Of a stretch of 20,269 nt of DNA, positions 14,749-20,269 are shown piece by piece. Each line of letters begins with the position of its first letter. Positions within the stretch are counted from its first letter, which is position 1. The notes under the pieces were generated by a model. It worked only from the letters and a program-made list of their open reading frames with translations. It made no database searches and was not told where the DNA came from. The stretch is from CAYONP01 sp964405335 (GTDB lineage: Bacteria > Armatimonadota > UBA10988), in NCBI GenBank assembly GCA_964405335.1, contig CAYONP010000099.1, forward strand, positions 1 through 20,269, in the 5' to 3' direction. A program made the translations under genes and the position numbers.

Positions 14749-15514
14749 CCTCCACCTCCTCCCCCGCCGCCGGCCAGAACGTCTCGGCGAAGATCGCCCG
14801 CGCCGCGCGGACCGACTCCTCGCGCACGCCGGGCGTCGAGTGGATCAGCGCCAGCCGGCGCACGCCGGCTGACCTCGCCATCTCGGCCGCGTCGGGCGCG
14901 CCGGCGTGGCCGTAGGGGTTCTCCGCCGCGCGCATCGACTTCGGGCCGTACGATGCTTCGTGGATCAGCAGGTCGGCGCCGCCGATGTGGTCACGCAGCG
15001 GCTCGTGATAGGCCGTGTCGCCGGTGAACGCCAGCACGGCGCCGGTGGACCGGTCGGTGAAGCGGTAGCACAGGCCGGCGACGGGGTGGACGGTGGCGGC
15101 GGTCTCGAGCCGGAAGTTGTCGGTCTCGTACGTCTCGCCCGGCTCCAGCGGGTGCAGCTCGAGCCGCGGCTGGTGGCCGAAGCGCTCAACCTGCAGGAAG
15201 TCGAGCGAGAGCTGCACCACCAACTCGAGATCGGGCCGCGGGCCGACGATGACCAGCGGCGCCGCCGCCTCCTTGCCCTTCTGCCAGCGGTAGAAGATCA
15301 GTCCCGGCAGGCCGAGGTAGTGGTCGTGGTGGAAGTGGGTGATGACCAGATGGGTCAGGTCGAGCGGTGTCAACCCGTGCTCCTGCAGCCGCAGCGCCGA
15401 AGCCCAGCCGCAGTCGACCAGGATGTGGCGATTGATCACAAAGCTCGCCGTGTCGTCGCCGGCGCCGGGGGTGACCGAATCGACGCCGAGGAAGCGCACC
15501 CGCGTGACCGCCAT
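14732..15514 (-). CDS. Metallo-beta-lactamase-fold hydrolase, RNase Z-like
   Basis: This 260-residue protein has the superfamily metal motif HFHHDH at residues 60-65 (His60, His62, Asp64, His65), preceded by NRHILVDCGWAS. Later come AATVHPVAGLCYRF, the conserved Asp in LAFTGDTAY, LLIHEASYG, the ribonuclease-Z-like GHAGAPDAAEMARSAGV and the final His in LALIHS. Two metal ions are expected. The layout matches RNase Z and related phosphodiesterases, but a tRNA-maturation role is not proven, as the exosite arm of true RNase Z is not clear. Start: ATG with GGAG seven bases upstream. It is divergent from the amidohydrolase and overlaps the 3' end of the ParA gene by 17 bases. Confidence 0.87.
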   Translation of the reverse strand: MAVTRVRFLGVDSVTPGAGDDTASFVINRHILVDCGWASALRLQEHGLTPLDLTHLVITHFHHDHYLGLPGLIFYRWQKGKEAAAPLVIVGPRPDLELVVQLSLDFLQVERFGHQPRLELHPLEPGETYETDNFRLETAATVHPVAGLCYRFTDRSTGAVLAFTGDTAYHEPLRDHIGGADLLIHEASYGPKSMRAAENPYGHAGAPDAAEMARSAGVRRLALIHSTPGVREESVRAARAIFAETFWPAAGEEVEVSRVP

Positions 15515-15608
15515 GCGTGGACTCCGCCGGCGAGTTCGCGCCGCCCGGTGACTCGCCTCCGAGGAGGATGACCGGCCGCGAGCGGCGAGTTGGGCCGAGG
15601 AGCCCGGG

Positions 15609-17243
15609 ATGCCGTTCACCGCCGATCTGCTCGTCGCCGGCCGCATCCACACGATGGACGCGGCCCGGCCTGCCGCTCGCGCCATGGCCGTCTGGCGCGG
15701 TCGCATCGTCGCCCTCGACGACGACGCGCTGGCGCTGCGCGGGCCGCGTACCGAGCTGGTCACCGCGCCGTGCATCCTCCCCGGCCTGCACGATGCGCAC
15801 CTGCACTTCCTGATGCTGGGCACCAGCCTGTCGCGGGTCGATCTGTTCGAGGTGCCGAGCCTCGACGAGGCGCTGCGCCGCGTGGCCGAACATGCGCGCG
15901 GCCTTGCCCCCGGCGCCTGGATCCTCGGCCGTGGCTGGAAGCAGGATCTCTGGCCCGACCGGCGCTTCCCCACCGCCGCCGACCTCGACCGAGTGACCGG
16001 CGACCATCCCGCGTTGCTGCGCGACAAGAGCGGCCATGCCGCCTGGGCCAACAGCAAGGCGCTGCGGCTCGCCGGCATCGACTCATACACCGCCGACCCG
16101 CCGGGCGGGTTGATTGGCCGTGATGCCGAGCATCGGCCGACGGGCATGTTGTTCGAGGACGCCGCCTGGGGCATCCAGCGGGTCATCCCCGAGCCGACTG
16201 CCGACGAGCGCATCGCCGCGGTGCGGGCGGCACAGGAGCGGGCGCTGGCCTGCGGCTTGACCTGTGTGCAATGCATGGACGGGCTCGAGTCGATCCGCGC
16301 GGTGCAGGGGCTGGCCGCCCGCGGCGAGCTGCGCCTCCGGGTCGTCCACCATTTCCACACCGAGGTGCTCGACCGCCTCGAGTCGCTCGGCCTCCGCGCG
16401 GGCTTCGGCGACGGCTTGACCTACCTGGGTAACCTCAAGCTGTTCGCCGACGGCGCGCTCGGCCCGCGCACGGCGTGGATGCTGGAGCCGTATGAGGGCG
16501 AGCCGGACAACCTCGGTGTGGCGACCATCGCGCCGGCCGAACTGCGCGAGTCGATTGCTCGGGCCTCGCGGCTCGGCTTCGCGAGCTGCGTCCACGCCAT
16601 CGGCGACCGCGCCTGCCGCGAGGTGCTCGACGCCATTGCCGCGGTGCGCGCCGAGGAGGCCGCGGCCGGCGTGCCGCCCGAGGCGCGGCGGCACCGCATC
16701 GAGCATGTCCAGGTGCTGCACCCCGACGACCTACCGCGCCTGGCCGAGCTGGCGGTGACCGCGTCGATGCAGCCGATCCACGCGACGCAGGATATCGACC
16801 TGGTCGACCGCTATTGGGGCGCCCGCGGCGCCGGTGCCTACGCCTTCCGCCGGCTGCTCGGGGCGGGCACCGCGCTGGCCTTCGGCTCCGACGCGCCGGT
16901 GGAGGATGCCAACCCGTTCGTCGGCTTGCACGCGGCGGTGACCCGCCGTCGCGCCGACGGCACGCCGGGCGAGGCGGGTTGGTATCCCGAGCAGCGGTTG
17001 ACGGTGGCCGAGGCGCTGGCCGGCTTCACCCACGGCGCGGCGCAGAGTGCGGGTGTGGAGGCCGAGCTCGGCCGGCTGGTGCCAGGCCTGCGCGCGGACT
17101 TCGTGCTGCTCGGTGAGGATCCGCACGAGGTGGCGCCGATGCGCCTGCGCGAGCTGCGTCCGCGCGAGACCTGGGTTGGCGGCGTGCGGGCCTGGTCGGT
17201 TCAGGCCGGGGCGGTTGCCCGTGGTTCGAGTTCGAGCACGTAG
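15609..17243 (+). CDS. YtcJ-like amidohydrolase (Amidohydro_3 family)
   Basis: This 544-residue metal-dependent amidohydrolase has the family start ADLLVAGRIHTMD. The first metal motif is PGLHDAHLHF (His64, His66), then a long GRGWKQDLWP region, KSGHAAWANSKAL, KLFADGALG (in the metal-bridging lysine region), CVHAIGDRA, RRHRIEHVQV and FGSDAPVEDANPF with the catalytic Asp. Members hydrolyse N-substituted amides or formamides, but the substrate is not predictable. Start ATG 15609 follows GAGGAG at six bases. The stop lies 43 bases inside the convergent 17201-17572 gene. Confidence 0.92.
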   Translation: MPFTADLLVAGRIHTMDAARPAARAMAVWRGRIVALDDDALALRGPRTELVTAPCILPGLHDAHLHFLMLGTSLSRVDLFEVPSLDEALRRVAEHARGLAPGAWILGRGWKQDLWPDRRFPTAADLDRVTGDHPALLRDKSGHAAWANSKALRLAGIDSYTADPPGGLIGRDAEHRPTGMLFEDAAWGIQRVIPEPTADERIAAVRAAQERALACGLTCVQCMDGLESIRAVQGLAARGELRLRVVHHFHTEVLDRLESLGLRAGFGDGLTYLGNLKLFADGALGPRTAWMLEPYEGEPDNLGVATIAPAELRESIARASRLGFASCVHAIGDRACREVLDAIAAVRAEEAAAGVPPEARRHRIEHVQVLHPDDLPRLAELAVTASMQPIHATQDIDLVDRYWGARGAGAYAFRRLLGAGTALAFGSDAPVEDANPFVGLHAAVTRRRADGTPGEAGWYPEQRLTVAEALAGFTHGAAQSAGVEAELGRLVPGLRADFVLLGEDPHEVAPMRLRELRPRETWVGGVRAWSVQAGAVARGSSSST

Positions 17244-17572
17244 TCGGCGAGCTTGAAGGCGGTGTCGAGGTACCAGTCGACGAAGCTGGCCCGGATCGGC
17301 TCGCCGCGGTTTTCGGCGGTTCGTGCCCGGCTCAGCGTCTGGCGATGCTCATTGCAGATCTGCTCCAGGTCTCCTGGCAAGACGCCCAGGTCACGAAGCC
17401 GCGGCGCCGCGGCCAGGGCGGTGGTGGCCGTCAACCCGGCGAGCGTGGCCAGGCGGACCAACGCGGCCTCCACTTGCGAGAACGCCAGCCACATCCCCAT
17501 CACCGGGTCGGCGACGGCCATCGAACGGATCATCTCGCGCTCGACCTGCGCACCGGAGTCCGTGGCAATCAC
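17201..17572 (-). CDS. Small helical protein, degenerate HEPN-like
   Basis: This 123-residue predicted all-helical cytosolic protein has no signal peptide. The sequence DPVMGMWLAFSQVEAALVRL, the LRDLGVLPGDL turn and a last long helix (FVDWYLDTAFKLADYVLEL) resemble the HEPN/DUF4145-like module seen after a membrane segment in many bacterial proteins. The usual R-N-x3-H is missing: EHRQTLSRARTAENRG stands there. The ATG overlaps the stop of the upstream membrane protein gene by four bases (ATGA), so the two are co-translated, and the pair looks like one protein split in two. The 3' end overlaps the amidohydrolase gene by 43 bases. Function unknown. Confidence 0.6.
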   Translation of the reverse strand: MIATDSGAQVEREMIRSMAVADPVMGMWLAFSQVEAALVRLATLAGLTATTALAAAPRLRDLGVLPGDLEQICNEHRQTLSRARTAENRGEPIRASFVDWYLDTAFKLADYVLELEPRATAPA

Positions 17573-17883
17573 CGCTCTGCCTCCTCAACCGTCGCGGCCA
17601 GTTCCGACTCGGCTTCGCCGCTCAGTCGAGCCTGTTCATAGGAACGAAGCTCCTGCTCGCGCTGTTCCTTAGCGCTGTCGAATTCGTCCACCTCCCCATG
17701 CGGCGTCTTCCACCGCGCGCTGGCCAGGCGGCGCAGCAGCAGCTTCGTCTCGTCGGGGAACCGCCACACCAGGAGCGCGATCAGCAACGGCCACGACTGA
17801 GCCAGGCCGACGAGCTGCTCGCGAAACACCCAGGCCAGCACCAGCGCCGCCGCAACCGCCAGCCACTTGGTTGTCCTGTTCAC
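17569..17883 (-). CDS. Small membrane protein with charged coiled tail
   Basis: This 104-residue protein has two short hydrophobic segments, about residues 7-20 and 31-42, then KLLLRRL, HGEVDEFD at 62-69 and a charged coiled-coil-like tail of Glu, Arg and Gln. I start at GTG 17883; the frame is open further upstream, but no ATG or convincing SD is seen, so the start is uncertain. The layout (membrane anchor, arginine-rich helix, G-x-x-x-EF motif) is that of the N-terminal half of membrane-anchored HEPN-like proteins. The second half is supplied by the next gene, which overlaps it by four bases. Function unknown. Confidence 0.55.
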   Translation of the reverse strand: MNRTTKWLAVAAALVLAWVFREQLVGLAQSWPLLIALLVWRFPDETKLLLRRLASARWKTPHGEVDEFDSAKEQREQELRSYEQARLSGEAESELAATVEEAER

Positions 17884-17953
17884 CTCACTGTCCGCCAGTC
17901 GATTCCCGGCACCTGCTGCAAGTCCTGCCGCCGCCGTCGTGCCGATCTCATCC

Positions 17954-17983
17954 TTGCCGGCCGGCCCGTCCCTGTGGTACCAT
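17954..17983 (+). promoter_or_regulatory. Sigma70-type extended -10 promoter
   Basis: TTGCCG (17954-17959), an 18-base spacer and TGG-TACCAT (17975-17983). The TACCAT -10 with a TG two bases before it is the same as at 2730-2737. It points to the 59-residue gene, with a start near 17990. Confidence 0.6.
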
Positions 17984-18036
17984 GGCTGCTTGCGTGTTGC
18001 CGTGATGGCGCACTGGAGACCACCTTGGCCGGAAAG

Positions 18037-18216
18037 ATGTCGAAGACGAACGTCGCCGCGCGGGCCGAGCAGCGGGCGGCGTCGAGCAATCAGACCTGCA
18101 AGCACTGCGGCGGTCAGCTCGAGGTGGCCATGGTCGTCGCCGGGCGCGGGCGTACCCGCATGGTGCGCATGTGCTGCCAGAAGGCCGGCGTGCCGCAGGA
18201 ACAGGCCGCCGGGTAA
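18037..18216 (+). CDS. Small Cys-rich (zinc-ribbon-like) protein
   Basis: This 59-residue protein has a basic N-terminus, Cys21-x2-Cys24 in TCKHCGGQ, a beta-like EVAMVVAGRGRTRMVRM stretch and Cys46-Cys47. That suggests a small zinc-binding knuckle pair with a nucleic-acid-friendly charge. The ATG at 18037 has GGAAAG close before it. A TTG at 18025 with GGAG six bases upstream is an alternative, adding four residues. A promoter at 17954-17983 and an intrinsic terminator at 18242-18274 make this a self-contained transcription unit, so the gene is likely real and well expressed. I do not recognise the family; function unknown. Confidence 0.68.
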   Translation: MSKTNVAARAEQRAASSNQTCKHCGGQLEVAMVVAGRGRTRMVRMCCQKAGVPQEQAAG

Positions 18217-18241
18217 TCCGGGCCTCGGATCAGCACAGACC

Positions 18242-18274
18242 AACCCAGCGAGGCCCTCGCTGGGTTTGCTGTTT
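18242..18274 (+). terminator. Intrinsic terminator
   Basis: AACCCAGCGAG-GCC-CTCGCTGGGTT, perfect 11-bp arms and a three-base loop, followed by TGCTGTTT. Placed 25 bases after the 59-residue gene. Confidence 0.85.
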
Positions 18275-18301
18275 CCGGGGCCAACCGCCGCCGAGAAGAG
18301 C

Positions 18302-18778
18302 ATGGACAGCCTGGTTGCCGAGAGCGTCGCCATCCGCCGCGCCACCGTTGCCGACGCGCCCGCTATCGCGGCCCTGATCGCCCCGTACGCCGCCGCCGAC
18401 CTGATGTTGCCGCGCCCGCTGCCCAGCCTGTATGAGACGATCCGTGACTTCCAGTTGGCTTTTGCCGGCGAGCGCCTGGTCGGCTGCGTGGCGTTGCACA
18501 TCTTCGCCGCCGATCTGGCCGAAATCAAGTCGTTGGCGGTGGCGCGGGATTTACACGGCACCGGCTTGGGATCACGATTGATCGAGCAGGCGACCGACGA
18601 GGCGGTGCGGCTCGGGCTGGCGCGGGTCTTCGCCCTGGTGCTGCGCCCGGGTCCGTTCGCGCGGCTGGGGTTCAGGGAAGTGGCGAAGGAAGAGCTGCCG
18701 CAGAAGGTCTGGGGCGAGTGCATCTTCTGCCCGAAGTACCACCGCTGCGACGAGATCGCCGTGCTGCGTGAACTGTGA
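18302..18778 (+). CDS. ArgA-like GNAT acetyltransferase
   Basis: This 158-residue acetyl-CoA-dependent enzyme is probably the short N-acetylglutamate synthase that opens arginine synthesis. It begins IRRATVADAPAIAALI, has IKSLAV then GTGLGSRLI for acetyl-CoA binding, and ends with FARLGFREVAKEELPQKVW. A Cys motif, Cys140-x2-Cys143-x5-Cys149, follows in the last 20 residues (CIFCPKYHRC), as in the short ArgA form known from several anaerobic lineages. The 'AALIAPYAAADLMLPRPLP' stretch is ArgA-like. ATG 18302 follows GAGAAGAG closely. It comes after a terminator, so it needs its own promoter, which I could not identify. Confidence 0.8.
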   Translation: MDSLVAESVAIRRATVADAPAIAALIAPYAAADLMLPRPLPSLYETIRDFQLAFAGERLVGCVALHIFAADLAEIKSLAVARDLHGTGLGSRLIEQATDEAVRLGLARVFALVLRPGPFARLGFREVAKEELPQKVWGECIFCPKYHRCDEIAVLREL

Positions 18779-18929
18779 GAGGGATGGACGGGCCGGCGGC
18801 GAAGCCGCTTGGTTGGATCGTCATTCGGCCGTAAGGCGGCGGGGGGAATGTCGGCGGTGACACCGACGTCTCTGCCACCAGTGAGCGAAACACCGCACGG
18901 CCCATGGCCCGCGGATGGGAGAGGCAGGA

Positions 18930-19928
18930 ATGAGGAGCAAGCGAATACTCTGGCTGGGTGCCCTGGTGGCCGTAGCCCTCGGAGCGTCGCCCCGGCCGGA
19001 CGATGCGATCGAGCAGGTCGCCGACGGCACCGGCAGCATCAACTGGACGCAGGGATACATCACCGCCACCGGGTACGGCCCGAAACAGCCGAACCTGCCC
19101 GCGGTGGTGCAGCGGGCCGGGCAGCGCCGCGTCGCCATGGTCGACGCCCAGCGCCACCTGGCGGAAGCCGTGCAGGGCGTGCGGGTCACCTCCGAGACGA
19201 CCGTTGAGACCTATCAGTTGGTCAGCGACGTCATCCGGACCAGTGTCGACGCGATGCTGCAGAACTTCCGCGTGATTGAAGAGGGCATCGTCGACGACGG
19301 CGAGGGCACCTACTTCGTGACCCTCGCGATTCCGCTCAACGGCCAGGCCGCGGCCACGCTGCCGCCGCCGCAGATCCCCGAGCCGCCGACGGCTCCGCGT
19401 AATCTGACCGACGTCATCGTCGACGCCAGCTCGAACACCATCCAGCTCGCCGAGCAGGCTGGCCGCGAGCAGGGCCTGGTGCCGACCGAGGGCCCGCGCA
19501 TTGAGGTGCCCGAGACGCCGCCCACGGCGCCGCAGGACTTCCCCGACCGCCGGCCCGGTCCGTACACCGGCCTGGTGGTCGACACCCGCGGCTTCAAGGT
19601 CGAGCACGCCATGTCGCCGAAGATCGTCACCCAGGACGAGAGCGAGGTCTGGGCCGGCCGCAACGCCACCCGTGACCTGGTCCTCGACAGTGGCATCGTC
19701 AGCTACATGACCACCATGGACATGGCGCTCAACGCCGACATCTCGCGCGCCGGCAACAACCCGCTGGTCCTCCGCGCCATCGGCCGCCACGGCTCGTTCA
19801 AGGCCAACGCGGTGATCAGCGACGCCGACGCTCAACTGCTCATGGGCGAGAACGACAAGGCGAAGTTCCTCGACCAGTTCCGGGTCGTCTTCGTGGTCGA
19901 CAAGCACGAGGCGCTCGCCGCTCGGTGA
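18930..19928 (+). CDS. LPP20-like exported protein
   Basis: This 332-residue secreted protein has a signal peptide (MRSKRILWLGALVAVALGA, cleavage probably after Ala19). It then resembles the LPP20/FlgT-type surface domain: INWTQGYITATGYG, many helices with RRVAMVDAQRHLAEAVQGV, then VRVTSETTVETYQLVSD and a strand GTYFVTLAIPL. A Pro-rich linker around 150-220 joins a second half with PYTGLVVDTRGFKVEHAMSPKI and a C-terminal strand VVFVVDKHEAL. No lipobox is seen. I use ATG 18930 because AGAGG lies five bases upstream; ATG 18915 would add five residues. Function unknown, probably periplasmic or envelope. It is followed by a terminator. Confidence 0.75.
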   Translation: MRSKRILWLGALVAVALGASPRPDDAIEQVADGTGSINWTQGYITATGYGPKQPNLPAVVQRAGQRRVAMVDAQRHLAEAVQGVRVTSETTVETYQLVSDVIRTSVDAMLQNFRVIEEGIVDDGEGTYFVTLAIPLNGQAAATLPPPQIPEPPTAPRNLTDVIVDASSNTIQLAEQAGREQGLVPTEGPRIEVPETPPTAPQDFPDRRPGPYTGLVVDTRGFKVEHAMSPKIVTQDESEVWAGRNATRDLVLDSGIVSYMTTMDMALNADISRAGNNPLVLRAIGRHGSFKANAVISDADAQLLMGENDKAKFLDQFRVVFVVDKHEALAAR

Positions 19929-19942
19929 GCCAACCTAAGTAG

Positions 19943-19986
19943 CGCAACCACCCCGCCCCGGCACCCGCCGGGGCGGGGTGGTTGCG
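19943..19986 (+). terminator. Strong GC hairpin terminator
   Basis: Perfect 20-bp arms (19943-19962 and 19967-19986) with loop ACCC start 15 bases after the stop codon of the LPP20-like gene. The T-run after it is short (TTGG), so it may be Rho-assisted or only stabilise the 3' end. Confidence 0.75.
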
Positions 19987-20004
19987 TTGGAAGGCCAGGC
20001 GGTG

Positions 20005-20024
20005 TAGGGCGGGCTGTGCCCGCC
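20005..20024. repeat. GTAGGGCG-type hairpin repeat
   Basis: GGCGGG-CTGTG-CCCGCC, 6-bp arms and five-base loop (20008-20024), with the TAGGGCG lead-in also seen at 6275. Confidence 0.6.
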
Positions 20025-20031
20025 GCCTGTC

Positions 20032-20269
20032 CGTGGCGCCGGTTGGTATCCGGCGATGCGCGATGCCGCCGCCTGCCCGTGGCGCCGGTTGCTAACCGGC
20101 GATGTGCGATGCCGACGACTGCCCGTGGCGCCGGTTGGTAACCGGCGATGCGCGATGCCGACGACTGCCCGTGGCGCCGGTTGGTAACCGGCGATGCGCG
20201 ATGCCGACGACTGCCCGTGGCGCCGGTTGGTATCCGGCGATGCGCGATGCCGACGACTGCCCGTGGCGC
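20032..20269 (+). repeat. 46-bp tandem repeat array, continues past the window
   Basis: Five full units start at 20032, 20078, 20124, 20170 and 20216, and a sixth begins at 20262. Each has CGCCGGTT-GGT-AACCGGCG or a one-base variant. 46 is not a multiple of three and no open frame crosses the array. The 341 bases 19929-20269 contain the terminator, one hairpin and this array, and no gene. Confidence 0.95.

Noticed and set aside
18779..18929. Riboswitch or regulatory RNA before the LPP20-like gene
   Set aside because: Only a small GCGGC-GAA-GCCGC hairpin is visible, and no known aptamer pattern was recognised.
20032..20269. CRISPR array
   Set aside because: The whole 46-bp unit repeats with no unique spacers, and no cas gene is present.

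Overview
The window is about 20 kb of very GC-rich bacterial DNA with short gaps between genes, SD-led genes with ATG or GTG starts, and no RNA genes that I could find. It reads like a contig from an uncultured bacterium. The Tat-exported Gfo/Idh/MocA oxidoreductase, the lipoprotein built from carboxypeptidase-regulatory-like repeats, the LPP20-like secreted protein, the stand-alone AICAR formyltransferase and the many short palindromic repeats between genes suggest a lineage near Planctomycetota, Hydrogenedentota or Armatimonadota. That placement is inference from gene style only. The first 36 bases are a perfect G15-CGCGCG-C15 palindrome, which looks like a sequencing or assembly artefact rather than genome.

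Layout. (1) 94-2712, minus strand: a glycolytic pair, gpmI (cofactor-independent phosphoglycerate mutase) followed by class II fructose-bisphosphate aldolase, read from an extended -10 promoter at 2730-2757. (2) 2810-8069, plus strand: a five-gene run of DegT/StrS aminotransferase, a 588-aa protein with a GATase1-like part and a polysaccharide-deacetylase-like part, a C_GCAxxG_C_C redox protein, an aldo/keto reductase and a short-chain dehydrogenase. It looks like an uncharacterised sugar or aminosugar module. (3) 8070-11213: a repeat-filled gap, a surface lipoprotein and a Tat-signal Gfo/Idh/MocA oxidoreductase. (4) 11214-12509: another hairpin-repeat gap, then a stand-alone AICAR formyltransferase that resembles the eukaryotic ATIC C-terminal half. 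(5) 12542-14748: a translationally coupled pair, a Schlafen/AlbA_2-plus-RecG-type ATPase-fold protein and a ParA-type ATPase. This is the most accessory-looking part of the window and a candidate defence or regulatory cassette. (6) 14732-17243: a metallo-beta-lactamase-fold hydrolase and a divergent YtcJ-type amidohydrolase. (7) 17201-17883, minus strand: a small two-helix membrane protein overlapped by a small helical protein, together resembling a split membrane/HEPN-like protein. (8) 18037-18216: a 59-residue Cys-rich protein with its own promoter and terminator, then an ArgA-like acetyltransferase (18302-18778) and an LPP20-like exported protein (18930-19928) closed by a strong terminator. 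(9) 20032 to the end: a 46-bp tandem array whose unit carries a hairpin and which runs off the window.

How the parts work together: the gpmI-fba pair is central metabolism. The 2.8-8.1 kb run plus the exported Gfo/Idh enzyme fits carbohydrate conversion, substrate unknown. The AlbA_2-ParA pair and the split membrane/HEPN-like pair are the best candidates for undescribed two-component systems. At least three unrelated-in-sequence but similar-in-shape palindromic repeat families fill most gaps longer than 100 bp.
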